The notes beneath the pieces are model-generated. The model had not been told where the DNA came from. It worked only from the letters and a program-made list of their open reading frames with translations, and ran no database searches. Below are positions 8,318 through 18,029 of a stretch of DNA of 51,385 bases, piece after piece; the stretch's first letter is position 1; every line of letters starts with the position of its first letter. A program made the position numbers and the translations under genes. The stretch is from an uncultured Caryophanales bacterium (GTDB lineage: Bacteria; Bacillota_I; Bacilli_A; RF39; UBA660), in the NCBI GenBank assembly GCA_947089915.1, contig CAMUMB010000003.1, forward strand, positions 1-51,385, given 5' to 3'.

Positions 8318-8698
8318 TTACTCATCTTTTAATTCTTCATATTCTATAGAATCACAAACGATATAAACAAACGGTTCTTCCTCATCGCTAGCGAAACAAA
8401 TATATTCTTTATTTCTAATTTTGATATATTCTATAAAGGCATCACTGATATAATCCCATGAAAAAATTTCTTTATTTTTAAATTGCTCTACACCACTACA
8501 AATCATTTTCATCTTTGTTTTGTTTGTTTCATAAGACCCATCTTCTTTTCGTGTTGGTTGTCCTGACCAATAAACATTTATGTAAATCTCTATTTGGGAA
8601 TGATTTATATCATAATTGATATTCGTTATATAGCTATCATGAAAACCATGATAGTATTCAGTAAATGATTGCAAATTTTCTTTGGTTAATAAAATCAC
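8318..8698 (-). CDS. Small hypothetical protein, immunity-like composition
   Basis: About 126 residues if translation begins at the GTG (8698) six bases after AGGAG; in-frame ATGs at 8704, 8716 and 8737 are possible but badly spaced. The sequence is acidic and beta-rich, with FHDSYITNINYD and IEIYINVYW. This resembles small cytoplasmic proteins often found as orphan immunity proteins, but I cannot name a family. It stands alone between the ABC operon and a degenerate stretch, consistent with accessory DNA. Confidence 0.5.
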   Translation of the reverse strand: MILLTKENLQSFTEYYHGFHDSYITNINYDINHSQIEIYINVYWSGQPTRKEDGSYETNKTKMKMICSGVEQFKNKEIFSWDYISDAFIEYIKIRNKEYICFASDEEEPFVYIVCDSIEYEELKDE

Positions 8699-8739
8699 AC
8701 ACATCTCTCCTCTCATAATCTCACTATATTCTAGCAAAT

Positions 8740-9004
8740 CCTTGTAAATTTATTCTTATCACAATTGTATCATATTTCAGGCGAATTGAAGTATAAATTC
8801 CGGAAATATATATGCATCTTAAACCAAAAATATTTAAAAAACTAAATCAGTCAATTTTCTTTTCAAATCATATATCCAAAATACTAAATTTTTGAATATC
8901 GGATTTTAAAAATTTTTTAGGACAATTACAATACAGAATTATGAAATTTTTCATTCGACCTTCTATTCTTCCTATGATAAGATAGACAAAGAAAGAGGAT
9001 TATA
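8740..9004. other. AT-rich intergenic stretch without a gene
   Basis: No open frame with a ribosome binding site and no clear hairpin with a T-run. The composition is even more AT-rich than the neighbouring genes. It leads into gene debris at 9005-9450. Confidence 0.5.
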
Positions 9005-9300
9005 ATGATACACGTATACGAAAAATTATGCTCCCAAGATTGATTAAATCAACTGATAACTAATTGCATATATTAGGATTTTTTCAAGTATGGATATGGC
9101 TATTTCTCAGTAATTTTGATATAATTTTATTAGACTTTATCAAGGTACTATGAGGAAATTTAGAAAAAGAAACTGTTTTAAAATGTTATGAAGATAATTT
9201 AAATGATATTGTTTGGTCACATAAAATACAAACGCCATTTATGAATAACATGATAAAAAGAAATAAAATATTTAGAATCATTAAAATTTTTCATAAATAA
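9005..9300 (+). pseudogene. Broken gene of unknown family
   Basis: ATG at 9005 has a good ribosome binding site (AGAGGA) and reads MIHVYEKLCSQD before a stop. A second frame continues as LGFFQVWIWLFLSNFDIIL, hits another stop, then runs through EKETVLKCYEDNLNDIVW to a final TAA at 9300. The composition is clearly protein-like, so this is a decayed gene and not random sequence. A further fragment, VICDYDKLHKRLINETFEQ, follows at about 9350-9446. I do not recognise the family. The debris directly precedes the restriction-modification genes. Confidence 0.4.
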
Positions 9301-9592
9301 AATTTATATTTTCAAACCATATACTATTTTATTGAAAAGTCGGAAATGTAGGTCATATGCGATTATGATAAATTGCATAAGAGATTGATTAATGAAACAT
9401 TTGAACAAAATGAGACGGCTAATTTTTTATGGACTACATTATGTTAAATATCACATTAATTATAAAAGATAATATTTGTATAGCAAGAAATAATTTATCA
9501 TTTGTTATTGATAATAGTTAAAAATTTATATTTATTTTTGCCGAATTTTTTTGAAGTTTATGATACAATTATTATTAGTAAGGAGGTAGACA

Positions 9593-10810
9593 ATGATAAA
9601 AGTTGCAACTGTTTTTAGTGGTATAGGTTCTATAGAGCACGCATTAGATAGATTAGAAATTCCACACAAAATTATATTTGCTTGTGATAATGGAGATATA
9701 CCAGTAAAGTACGATGAAGATAAAGAATTAAAAAAAATCAAAAAAATGAACTCTAAAAAGGAAAAAAAAGAATATGTTGATAATTTATATGCATCTCAAA
9801 GTACAAAACAGAATTATGTAAAAAAAAGTTATATGGCAAATTATAAAATTGCTGAGGATGATTTTCACTTAGATATAAAATTACTTGACGGTTCAGATTA
9901 CAAAGGTAAAGTAGATATTTTTGTCGGCGGAAGTCCATGTCAATCTTTTTCGATGGTAGGAAAAAGAAAAGGTTTAGAAGATGCTAGAGGGCTTTTAATA
10001 TTTCAATTTTGTAGACTTGTTAATGAAATTCAACCAAAAATGTTTATATATGAAAACGTTAAGGGAATATTAAATCATAATGGTGGCGAAACATGGAAGA
10101 TCATAGAAAAAGAATTTAAAAAGCTAGGATATAAAATCTCAAAGCAAATTATGAATTCTAAAGATTATGGTATACCTCAAAATCGAGAAAGACTTTTTGT
10201 GGTTGGATTTAAGGATTGCTCTATTAAATTTAAGTTTCCTAAACCTATAAAATTGGAAATATCTATGAAAGATTTGCTTGAAGATAATCCCGACTCAAAA
10301 TACTATTTAAATGATAAAGGAATAGCTTTTGTTACTAGTAAGAAAAACATTCAGAAAAGATATACACAAATTAATGGGGATATTGCTTTGTGCGAAAAAG
10401 CCAATCAACAATTTAATTGGCATGGCGATTTTATTTGTGAAGGTCCAAAAAAAATTGATGAAAAATATTATTTATCAGAAAAAGTTGCAAAATATGTAAT
10501 GAAAACAGGAACCAAAAATTTTTATTCAAAACCGGAAATTGACTTAGACATTGCAAGACCATTATTATCTACTATGGGCAAAATGCATAGAGCTGGTGTC
10601 GATAATTATATTTCAAAAGATAACCAAATACGTAAGTTAACACCTAGAGAATGTCTGAGATTAATGGGATTTGATGATAGGTTTAAAATAGTAGTTAGTG
10701 ATACGCAGATGTATAAACAAGCTGGAAATAGTATTGTTTCCAATAACTTTATAGAAATTTTAAAACAATTGGATTTATCCATGTTTGAGGATGGTGAATT
10801 TAATGAATAA
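9593..10810 (+). CDS. DNA (cytosine-5-)-methyltransferase
   Basis: 405 residues from ATG at 9593 behind AAGGAGG. C5-methylase motifs are in order: I (VFSGIGSIEHAL), IV with the catalytic Cys (GGSPCQSFS, about 109-117), VI (ENVKGIL), VIII (QNRERLF), IX (LTPRECLRLMGF) and X (QAGNSIV). The variable region between VIII and IX should set the target sequence, which I cannot predict. It overlaps the HNH nuclease gene downstream by eight bases, so this is a two-gene restriction-modification system in which the methylase protects host DNA. Confidence 0.95.
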   Translation: MIKVATVFSGIGSIEHALDRLEIPHKIIFACDNGDIPVKYDEDKELKKIKKMNSKKEKKEYVDNLYASQSTKQNYVKKSYMANYKIAEDDFHLDIKLLDGSDYKGKVDIFVGGSPCQSFSMVGKRKGLEDARGLLIFQFCRLVNEIQPKMFIYENVKGILNHNGGETWKIIEKEFKKLGYKISKQIMNSKDYGIPQNRERLFVVGFKDCSIKFKFPKPIKLEISMKDLLEDNPDSKYYLNDKGIAFVTSKKNIQKRYTQINGDIALCEKANQQFNWHGDFICEGPKKIDEKYYLSEKVAKYVMKTGTKNFYSKPEIDLDIARPLLSTMGKMHRAGVDNYISKDNQIRKLTPRECLRLMGFDDRFKIVVSDTQMYKQAGNSIVSNNFIEILKQLDLSMFEDGEFNE

Positions 10811-11765
10811 AATAGTTATTGACAATATAGAATATGAAATTATGGATGCAAAAGAAACTATCACTATTCCTGATTGTTTTGTAAAAGATTCTTACAAAAT
10901 TGGAAGTGGTCATGGAGAGGCAAAATTTTATGTTGGACAAACAACTGATAATTCAACTTTAGATTTTTTTGAAGACTTTACTGGAAAATGCTTAATAAAA
11001 AAAAATGATTTGTTAAAGTATTTGACCGATTGCGAAAATGAATATTTACATCCTGATCAAGAATATAGAAATAAAGAAAATATGCCTTCAATATACGCCA
11101 AACATTTAGAATTGATTTCAAGTATATCAGAGGAGTATTTATACTTTTATATTTATCGTGTAGATGTTCAACCACCAAGAATTTACATAAATTCTCAATC
11201 AAAGGCATATGAACTAATTAGACAAATTTCTTTACCAAACATTTCTTATATTTCTATATTAAAACTCAAAAATGAAAATCACCTGCTTTATTATTTTCGA
11301 CCATTTATAGACTATAATTTGGAATCTTTACATGAAACTGAGATTGAAGCCATCGAAGAAGATTCTAATATTTCAACTTCTGAAAGAGAAACTATAATAA
11401 AATCTAGGGTTGGGCAAGGAAAATATAGAGAGAAACTTTTAGAAGAATGTCCTTTTTGTCCAATAACTATGGTAAATGATGAGCGACTTTTAATAGCATC
11501 ACATATTAAACCATGGGTGATGTCTAATAATTTTGAAAAAACTGATCCTAAAAATGGTTTCATGCTAACTCCTACTTACGATAAACTATTTGATAGAGGA
11601 TTTATATCATTTGAAAACGATGGTACTATGCTTGTTTCTCCATGGATTTCACCAATGAATCAAAAACGACTAGATATATTTAATGGTAAAAAGATTAAAA
11701 TGCTTCCTACTGAAGGAAGAGAAGAATATTTATTTTATCATAGAGAACTTATATTTAAAAAATAA
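10803..11765 (+). CDS. HNH-family restriction endonuclease
   Basis: About 320 residues from ATG at 10803, which overlaps the methylase stop. The C-terminal third holds an HNH domain: CPFC near residue 218, ASHIKPW near 236 (catalytic His), NGFMLTPTYDKLFDRGFISF with the Asn and the downstream His/Asp positions. The SHIKPW-NG-L-LFD pattern is typical of HNH restriction enzymes encoded next to C5 methylases. The N-terminal 200 residues probably recognise DNA. The upstream in-frame ATG at 10785 lies inside the methylase gene and is less likely. Confidence 0.88.
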   Translation: MNKIVIDNIEYEIMDAKETITIPDCFVKDSYKIGSGHGEAKFYVGQTTDNSTLDFFEDFTGKCLIKKNDLLKYLTDCENEYLHPDQEYRNKENMPSIYAKHLELISSISEEYLYFYIYRVDVQPPRIYINSQSKAYELIRQISLPNISYISILKLKNENHLLYYFRPFIDYNLESLHETEIEAIEEDSNISTSERETIIKSRVGQGKYREKLLEECPFCPITMVNDERLLIASHIKPWVMSNNFEKTDPKNGFMLTPTYDKLFDRGFISFENDGTMLVSPWISPMNQKRLDIFNGKKIKMLPTEGREEYLFYHRELIFKK

Positions 11766-11797
11766 TAAAAGACAATATATAGGTCATAGTATTGATA

Positions 11798-12051
11798 CCT
11801 TGCATCAATTTCACGGAAATCAATTCATTTAGAAATTGATGATGAATAAATTATAGGTCTATATGATGCAGAAAAGGTAGAACAAAAAATCAGAAATACC
11901 ATGATAGCGAGTGCGAAATTAGAAGGAATTGAAGAAGCACAAAAAGTATAGCAAAATCATTACTGAAAAAAGGAATTGATTTAGAAACAATTACAGAAAC
12001 AACAGAATTGTCCATAACAGAAATACGAAAATTACAAGAAAACATGACTTA
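11798..12051 (+). pseudogene. PD-(D/E)XK nuclease/transposase (Rpn-like) C-terminal remnant
   Basis: In one plus-strand frame the sequence reads GLYDAEKVEQKIRNTMIASA then KLEGIEEAQKV and a stop. After a frame change it continues AKSLLKKGIDLETITETTEL and SITEIRKLQENMT, ending at TAA 12051. This tail (a repetitive charged linker, then LLKKGID...ETT.LSI.EI..L) is the signature end of the PD-(D/E)XK transposase-like family (PF12784). It is truncated, carries an internal TAA and is frameshifted. It marks mobile DNA beside the restriction-modification genes. Confidence 0.6.
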
Positions 12052-12066
12052 AATGCCATGTTTTTC
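12037..12066. terminator. Bidirectional hairpin terminator
   Basis: AAAACATG (12039-12046) pairs with CATGTTTT (12057-12064), A-rich on the left and T-rich on the right. It ends the island on the plus strand and the ECF/ABC operon on the minus strand, with only a few bases before the stop codon at 12069. Confidence 0.65.
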
Positions 12067-12068
12067 TA

Positions 12069-13313
12069 TTAAGATTCATTTGTAACTTGTCTTTTTTGAT
12101 ACGCAATATAAGAAAGTCCTAGTAATACAATTGTCACGACCATCCAAAATATATGTAATATCCATTCCAAAGAAATCATATGACTTTGAAGTAAAAATAC
12201 GCCACTACCCAATACAGTCGTTCCACTATCCGATAAAATATGCATCGGGGTGAATGTTCTCCAGTCGATATAGCTAGTTCCTGAAGTCCAAAACATCCAA
12301 CAAATATAATAGACAATCAGAATGCCAAGCGACACATAAGAATTGCTTATCATACTAGATAGAAAGGCACCAATTACACTCATACCAAGACATCCAATTA
12401 TCATAAGAAGCATCCTTCTGATATAATAACCAAACATACTATATAACATATTTTGATTACTAATTAAGGTTGCAGATACATTCCAATTCTGTAAACCATA
12501 ACGCAAATGAATGACAAGCGTTGTAAATAAAATGGAAACGAGTGGAATCGCAATCGATAACAGAACAACTGTAATTACTTTGGCAAGCCCAACTCTTCGT
12601 TTTCCTTCCTTTGTCGTTTTTAATAAGCGTAACATTTTATGCCTACACTCTTCACTGAAAATAGAAGGCATTAGGAATAGAAAGAAAAATGAGAGAATAA
12701 AGGAAACAATATTTAAGGTCGAAAATAATTGCCGAAAACCATACATATTATCCACATACACTTTTAAGGTATTTAATTTTTTCGCATAGATTTCCTTTCT
12801 TATATTTTCTTCTTCTGGACTATTTGCAGGATTGATAAAATAAGAGGAATAATTATCTACCGTAAGAGATGCATTCAATTGATACAATTGATGTACCAAA
12901 GAGGAGAAGTAATCCGTTCGATGTGGAAATTCTTCATAAAATAAACTTTCATCTATTTCATCTATTTTTTGATACAATTCTTCATACGATAATTTCTTTC
13001 CATACCGTTCTATTACTTTATTTGGATCTACTTCACTTAATATATGATTGATTTCAAAATCGTGATCAATACGAAGTGAAAGTTCTTTTTCCAATAAATT
13101 ACCTTTATAAAGACTTAGACTTTTATCTTCTATTGCAGTAAGTTCATAACCCCGAATTGGATTGCCACTAGAATCACTTACCATATAATTATGATTGTGT
13201 TCATCTAGCTTTGGTACGAAAAATGGTGGTAAAAGAATCATACAAAGCAATAGAAAACAAATTCCTTTCCTGTGAAATAGTTTTTTCACTTCATAGAAAA
13301 CAAGCTTACTCAT
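12069..13313 (-). CDS. Large membrane permease of ECF-linked ABC system (3 of 3)
   Basis: 414 residues: a short cytoplasmic start, one helix (about 16-31), an extracytoplasmic domain of about 150 residues, then about six helices from residue 190. It is the most divergent of three tandem permeases but keeps the same plan and the motif LLKTTKEGKRRVGLAKVITV, shared with its neighbours (LLKTTKYGKRKMTSAKIITA). The gene starts four bases inside the previous one. Its role is probably export or sensing of an envelope-active compound. Confidence 0.75.
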   Translation of the reverse strand: MSKLVFYEVKKLFHRKGICFLLLCMILLPPFFVPKLDEHNHNYMVSDSSGNPIRGYELTAIEDKSLSLYKGNLLEKELSLRIDHDFEINHILSEVDPNKVIERYGKKLSYEELYQKIDEIDESLFYEEFPHRTDYFSSLVHQLYQLNASLTVDNYSSYFINPANSPEEENIRKEIYAKKLNTLKVYVDNMYGFRQLFSTLNIVSFILSFFFLFLMPSIFSEECRHKMLRLLKTTKEGKRRVGLAKVITVVLLSIAIPLVSILFTTLVIHLRYGLQNWNVSATLISNQNMLYSMFGYYIRRMLLMIIGCLGMSVIGAFLSSMISNSYVSLGILIVYYICWMFWTSGTSYIDWRTFTPMHILSDSGTTVLGSGVFLLQSHMISLEWILHIFWMVVTIVLLGLSYIAYQKRQVTNES

Positions 13314-14602
13314 CTTACAACCTCTTTTCTTTTATCATATTCTAAAATTATGGGAATCAAACAGAATGGCAAAATCCCTGTTTTTAAAATGAACATCACA
13401 TCATAAAATGTATGGTTGGCAATAGTAGAGGTTTCTACCAATAAATGATAACTAAAATGCATATATTCAATGGGTATGAGAGATTTCAAAGAAAATGTAC
13501 CTACTTGAAAATCAAAGACAAATAAAGGAACTACCAATATCAAAAAACCAACAATTAAAGAGTGATAACTAGATTTCATCATTCTTGATAATAAAAGAGA
13601 AATCATAGAGATAAATAGACTACCAACGATAAACAAGCCTGTTACAATCCATAGTGTACTTTTCAATGTTAGTGTTGTAATACGATGTAGATAGGTCAAA
13701 CTAATGCGGTTGAAAGGAGCATTCCAATCTGGTGTTCCCAAAATAACAGAATGAATGAGTAGAACTGCACCAATCACAACAATAGGAATGAATATTGCGA
13801 GTAAAATGGCGGTAATGATTTTAGCAGATGTCATCTTTCGTTTTCCATATTTTGTTGTTTTTAATAAGGAAATTGTATCATCTTTTTCCTCTTTATTAAA
13901 CATAGAAGAAAATAGCATCAATAGATAAAAGCCCAGCAAAACACCAATTAGTTGCAAACTATCCAAAACACTTTTCATGATTGTAATTCCACCATAATAG
14001 AAATGATTTTCTTTTCGAAAACTTTGTTTCATCTGTTCATTTTCTCGTTCTATCTCAGGTGTCATTTCTTCATATTCTATTACCATTTCCCCATTTTCGT
14101 GGGTACCGATTTGATGGTACTCTCTTTTGTCAAAGTTCTCCCATTCTTGATTTAAAATATATTTTCCATAGTCAATTACACCAACCAATGTTTCTGTATC
14201 TACATTTTGAATGTTATCATCAGATGGAAAAGGATCTAAATAATAAACTTTGCAATCTCCTTTGGTATCTTGGTATTGATAAATGCAATCATATAAGTCT
14301 GCATTTTGACGCCAATTTTCTCCATAGGTTTCAATCATTTTACTTTCATCTAGTATAGAGTCCAGATAAGCAGGATAACGTTCATTGTAGGTATCAATCT
14401 GCTTTTGTAACCAAGATTCTGTAATTTCTCCCGCATACTCTTTCTCTCTTTTGATATTACTTTTTAATGCATTTATTCCTGCAATGGATGCACTATCATG
14501 AATACTAATCCAAGTTGGAATCACAACAATCGCAATTAACAAAATGAGATAGAGTTTATGCTTTCCCAATTTATGTAATTCTGAAATTATTAATGAGAAC
14601 AT
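13310..14602 (-). CDS. Large membrane permease of ECF-linked ABC system (2 of 3)
   Basis: 430 residues, a clear paralogue of the upstream permease: both carry an external ESWL...Y block, a YGxNWRxNxxLYDCIY segment, LLFSSMFxKE, and SYHSLxVGFxIL in the last helices. It is therefore a tandem duplicate. The topology is one N-terminal helix, a long external domain and six C-terminal helices. It overlaps the flanking genes by 4 and 13 bases. No ATPase domain is fused. Confidence 0.78.
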   Translation of the reverse strand: MFSLIISELHKLGKHKLYLILLIAIVVIPTWISIHDSASIAGINALKSNIKREKEYAGEITESWLQKQIDTYNERYPAYLDSILDESKMIETYGENWRQNADLYDCIYQYQDTKGDCKVYYLDPFPSDDNIQNVDTETLVGVIDYGKYILNQEWENFDKREYHQIGTHENGEMVIEYEEMTPEIERENEQMKQSFRKENHFYYGGITIMKSVLDSLQLIGVLLGFYLLMLFSSMFNKEEKDDTISLLKTTKYGKRKMTSAKIITAILLAIFIPIVVIGAVLLIHSVILGTPDWNAPFNRISLTYLHRITTLTLKSTLWIVTGLFIVGSLFISMISLLLSRMMKSSYHSLIVGFLILVVPLFVFDFQVGTFSLKSLIPIEYMHFSYHLLVETSTIANHTFYDVMFILKTGILPFCLIPIILEYDKRKEVVR

Positions 14603-15918
14603 TCTGATACCCCATTTTGATTGCCCCTATAATAGTTAATGGGTAATAAAAGAATCCAAAATAAAGTAGAAATCGACAAAATAAATGGCACATTATAGAA
14701 GGTATAGTTTCCAATTGAAGATACTGTTCCATATAGATAACTATCAGCATGCATGTATTTAAAAGGATGTAAGTATTTGAGGAAAAAGGTATCCACATGA
14801 AAATCCAGTACCAATAAACCTAATATCAAAATGGTAAAACCAACCATTAAAGAATGATAACTAGAATGAAATATATTAGATAAGGTAAGCGCAAATACAG
14901 CAATTGTAAGAGAACCTACAATATAAAGACCACTCATCATCCAAAATACATCTCGTGTTGTAAAATGGGTAATAATACTGGACAGTTCAAGGGTGAAAGA
15001 AGCTTTCCAATCGGGCATTCCAAAGACCAAAATATGTGTGAATAAAACAAAACCAATACAGAAAAGAGGAACCACAATACCCACCAATAAAGTGGTCAAT
15101 ATTTTAGCGCTCGTCAGTTGATACTTGCCTTTTTTGGTGGTTTTGATAAGGGACATGACACCATTTTTTTCTTTACTAAACATTGAAGAGAATAATAGTA
15201 ATAGGAAAAGTCCTAGTGGTACGCCTGTTAATTTTAAGGTTTCGATGATACTCCTGATTATATAAGTTTCCCCATAGTAAAAGTGTTTGGTCTTATGAAA
15301 ACCTTGCATTACGAGATTATTTTCTCTTTTCTCTTGTGGAGTAATAAGCGGTCTTACATAAATCGGATTTCCATAAAGGTCATATCCTTTTTGCCCTTTT
15401 CGATTATAGTCTTGATATCCTTTATTTAAGATAAATTCTCCAAACGAAATTGCTTTTTGATATTGTCCTAATATCACACTATTTTTCGTTTTACGAATAT
15501 TGATATCATTATAATAAGTAGGACATGCATCACTTGTTCCTGTTTGGTATAGATATTTTTCTTTATAAATACAATCGTACAATTCTTGATTGTTGCGCCA
15601 ATTTTTCCCATATACTTCTTCCATTTTTGCTTCATCTAAACTACTATCTACAAAATCTATATATAATAAATCATATTGTTCTTTGGCTTTTTCTAACCAT
15701 GATTCTGTTACTTCGCCACTTGGCGCTTTGATGGATTTTAATCTTTCTTGTTCGTCTTTGATTCCCCCTATATGGTCTCCACTATCGGTTAAAGGACTAT
15801 ATTTGGACAATTGATAAAAGGTAATGCCTGTTGGAATGAGTAAGAGAGCTACAAATACAATAACATAGAATTTATTGCGAAATAGTTTTTTGATTTCTGT
15901 TCCAATTAATGAGATCAA
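14590..15918 (-). CDS. Large membrane permease of ECF-linked ABC system (1 of 3)
   Basis: 442 residues with the ABC-2-like layout: helix at about 16-32, an external domain with cysteines in DCIYKEK and DACPTYY, and C-terminal helices from about 230. SLIKTTKKGKYQLTSAKILT is the cytoplasmic coupling segment also present in the two paralogues. It starts four bases inside the ATPase gene, so the ATPase and permeases are made together. The substrate is unknown. Confidence 0.78.
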   Translation of the reverse strand: MISLIGTEIKKLFRNKFYVIVFVALLLIPTGITFYQLSKYSPLTDSGDHIGGIKDEQERLKSIKAPSGEVTESWLEKAKEQYDLLYIDFVDSSLDEAKMEEVYGKNWRNNQELYDCIYKEKYLYQTGTSDACPTYYNDINIRKTKNSVILGQYQKAISFGEFILNKGYQDYNRKGQKGYDLYGNPIYVRPLITPQEKRENNLVMQGFHKTKHFYYGETYIIRSIIETLKLTGVPLGLFLLLLFSSMFSKEKNGVMSLIKTTKKGKYQLTSAKILTTLLVGIVVPLFCIGFVLFTHILVFGMPDWKASFTLELSSIITHFTTRDVFWMMSGLYIVGSLTIAVFALTLSNIFHSSYHSLMVGFTILILGLLVLDFHVDTFFLKYLHPFKYMHADSYLYGTVSSIGNYTFYNVPFILSISTLFWILLLPINYYRGNQNGVSECSH

Positions 15919-16781
15919 ATGGATTCACCATCCTGAAAATGATATAAATATAAATCATTCAAATTTGGTTCAATTACTTCTCCATTTTCTAGTTTTTGAT
16001 CACTAATCACCCGTAATGTAGTCATTTCCTTTCCCACTTTTTTACTGACAATTGTACCATTTTGGATATTGGAAGCTTCTTCATTTGGGATATGTAATAG
16101 GTATACTTTTCCTTGCATTTCTTCTAATAATTTTTCTGGTATATCATGGGATATGATATTGCCCTCTTTCATAATGATAATTTGATCCGCAATTTCACTG
16201 ATATCACTTACAATATGCGTAGATAAAATGACAATTTTTTCTTGACAAATAGAACTGATGATATTTTTAAAATGCATACGTTCTTTTGGATCTAAACCGG
16301 CAGTTGGTTCATCTAAAATTAAGATTTTAGGATCATTGAGTAACGCAACGACAATCCCAAGGCGTTGATACATCCCACCAGATAAGGTTTTGATTTTGGC
16401 TTTTCTTTTATCCTCTAAATGGACGAGTTTTAATAATATATCCATTCTTTCTTTGGCATAGGATTTATGCAATCCTTTTAATGTTGCCATATACATTAAA
16501 AATTCCTCTACCTTAAAATTCGGATACATCCCCAAATGTTGTGGCATATAACCAATATCACTTAAGTATGCCTCCTTCAATTTACGAATCGGTTCTCCGT
16601 TGTATAAAACTTCGCCACTGGTTGGATTGATGATATCCACAATCATCCTCAGCATGGTTGTTTTCCCACTTCCATTGGCACCTAGTAAGGCATTCAATCC
16701 TGGTTTTAGTGTAGTTGTGATAGAGTCGACAGCAATTTTATTGCCATAATGTTTTGATAATTTATTTAAGGTTAATTCCAT
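15915..16781 (-). CDS. ABC transporter ATP-binding protein
   Basis: 288 residues. Walker A GANGSGKTT (about 33-41), Q-loop in GYMPQHLGMYPNF, signature LSGGMYQRLG, Walker B ILILDEPTAGLDP, and the switch in LSTHIVSDISE. The subfamily resembles bacteriocin- or antibiotic-resistance exporters (BcrA/YtrB-like). It lies between the membrane protein and the three permeases of one polycistronic unit headed by an ECF sigma factor, and overlaps both neighbours. Confidence 0.92.
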   Translation of the reverse strand: MELTLNKLSKHYGNKIAVDSITTTLKPGLNALLGANGSGKTTMLRMIVDIINPTSGEVLYNGEPIRKLKEAYLSDIGYMPQHLGMYPNFKVEEFLMYMATLKGLHKSYAKERMDILLKLVHLEDKRKAKIKTLSGGMYQRLGIVVALLNDPKILILDEPTAGLDPKERMHFKNIISSICQEKIVILSTHIVSDISEIADQIIIMKEGNIISHDIPEKLLEEMQGKVYLLHIPNEEASNIQNGTIVSKKVGKEMTTLRVISDQKLENGEVIEPNLNDLYLYHFQDGESI

Positions 16782-17497
16782 AATAACCCTCCTCCTTCTT
16801 GTTCCATGACCTTGATATAGCGTTTACTCATAAAAATTCCATATAAGAAACTAATGGTAATGATAATGAGTTCTATTCCTTGTTTTGGATTTTCTAATAG
16901 ATAACTACATACCATATAGGATAGTAAATTGCTGGTGAGAAATCCTGCCATAAAAAGAAAACTATTTTTAAAGCGAATATTAAAATCTAAAGTAAACGAA
17001 ATGGCTAGGAAAAAGGGAAATGCACCGTAAAAGAAGACGGTAATAAAAGCATGATTGCTCATAATGGTTGCATAAATACTAAGTAAAAATAAGACGAATA
17101 AATTGATACTACTCATAAAAATCATTTTATATAATAGAACTTGCTTCGAAGTAAGCCTACATACATTTTCAAGTTCCCATACATTATAATTTAAATTGCG
17201 AAACCATGTGATTAACATGAGTCCTGCAAATAAAATACTGGTAAATGATAAGAAGTATAATTTATCATTATGAATCGCTGTTTGGGTAACAAAAATAGAG
17301 AAAATGCATAAAATTATTTCTAATAGAAACCATCTTTTTTCACTATATTTCAAAATAGTAATAAATTGGTTGATTTTTGAAACTTCATATTTGTGATTGT
17401 TGTTTAAATATTTTTTACATTGCTCCAGTGTGAATTGGATATCTTCCTGACGCGGTTCTTTGATTTTCCACTTTTCTAATTCTTTTTTAATATTCAC
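16772..17497 (-). CDS. Six-helix membrane protein, candidate anti-sigma/sensor
   Basis: About 241 residues if translation starts at GTG 17497, which has AAAGGAG eight bases upstream; the frame is open to 17506. The N-terminal 60 residues are charged and soluble (KKELEKWKIKEPRQEDIQ). The rest makes about six membrane helices. The position directly after the ECF sigma gene, overlapping its end, and the soluble N-terminus facing the cytoplasm suggest a membrane anti-sigma factor or signal sensor. There is no recognised anti-sigma motif, so this is inference from context. Confidence 0.6.
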   Translation of the reverse strand: MNIKKELEKWKIKEPRQEDIQFTLEQCKKYLNNNHKYEVSKINQFITILKYSEKRWFLLEIILCIFSIFVTQTAIHNDKLYFLSFTSILFAGLMLITWFRNLNYNVWELENVCRLTSKQVLLYKMIFMSSINLFVLFLLSIYATIMSNHAFITVFFYGAFPFFLAISFTLDFNIRFKNSFLFMAGFLTSNLLSYMVCSYLLENPKQGIELIIITISFLYGIFMSKRYIKVMEQEGGGLLWN

Positions 17498-18011
17498 GCC
17501 AATCACTCCTTTCTAGTATGGCTGCAAGCTTTTTCATTCCTAAACGAAGTCTTGTTTTTACAGTACTTTCTTTTTCATTTAAGATATAAGCAATTTCTTT
17601 AATTTTGAGCTCTTGATAATATCTCAAGAGAATGACATCTTTTTGTTCATCGCTTAAACACGCAATCGCCTCTTGTATTTGTATTTCCTTTTCTTTTTGA
17701 AGAACGACTTCAATTGGCAATTTATCTTGACTGGAAACTTCTATCTCTTCTTGTTCTCTTTGATAAATCCTAAAATAATCCATACATAAATGATACGCGA
17801 TTCGATAAAGATAATTTTCAATTTTGGTATCACTCGGAAGAGAAGATAAGTGTTTCATAAATCTTAGAAATGTTTCCTGTGTGAAATCCTTTGCAATTGT
17901 ACTATTTCTGAGTCTACGGAGGAGATACGAATAAATTTTTGGATAGGTAGATTCAATTAGTCTTTCTAATTGTTGTTCATCTCCATTTTGAATACGCATT
18001 AATACACCCAT
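17487..18011 (-). CDS. ECF-type RNA polymerase sigma factor
   Basis: 174 residues from ATG 18011 with GGAGG seven bases upstream. Region 2 includes YSYLLRRLRNSTIAKDFTQE and TFLRFMKHL. Region 4 is LSDEQKDVILLRYYQELKIK with EIAYILNEKESTVKTRL, a standard sigma-70 region 4 helix-turn-helix. It heads the ABC operon, and a sequence matching ECF promoters lies just upstream, so it probably drives its own operon after an envelope signal, as SigW-type factors do. Confidence 0.9.
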   Translation of the reverse strand: MGVLMRIQNGDEQQLERLIESTYPKIYSYLLRRLRNSTIAKDFTQETFLRFMKHLSSLPSDTKIENYLYRIAYHLCMDYFRIYQREQEEIEVSSQDKLPIEVVLQKEKEIQIQEAIACLSDEQKDVILLRYYQELKIKEIAYILNEKESTVKTRLRLGMKKLAAILERSDWREY

Positions 18012-18029
18012 AACATCCTCCTCACCTAT

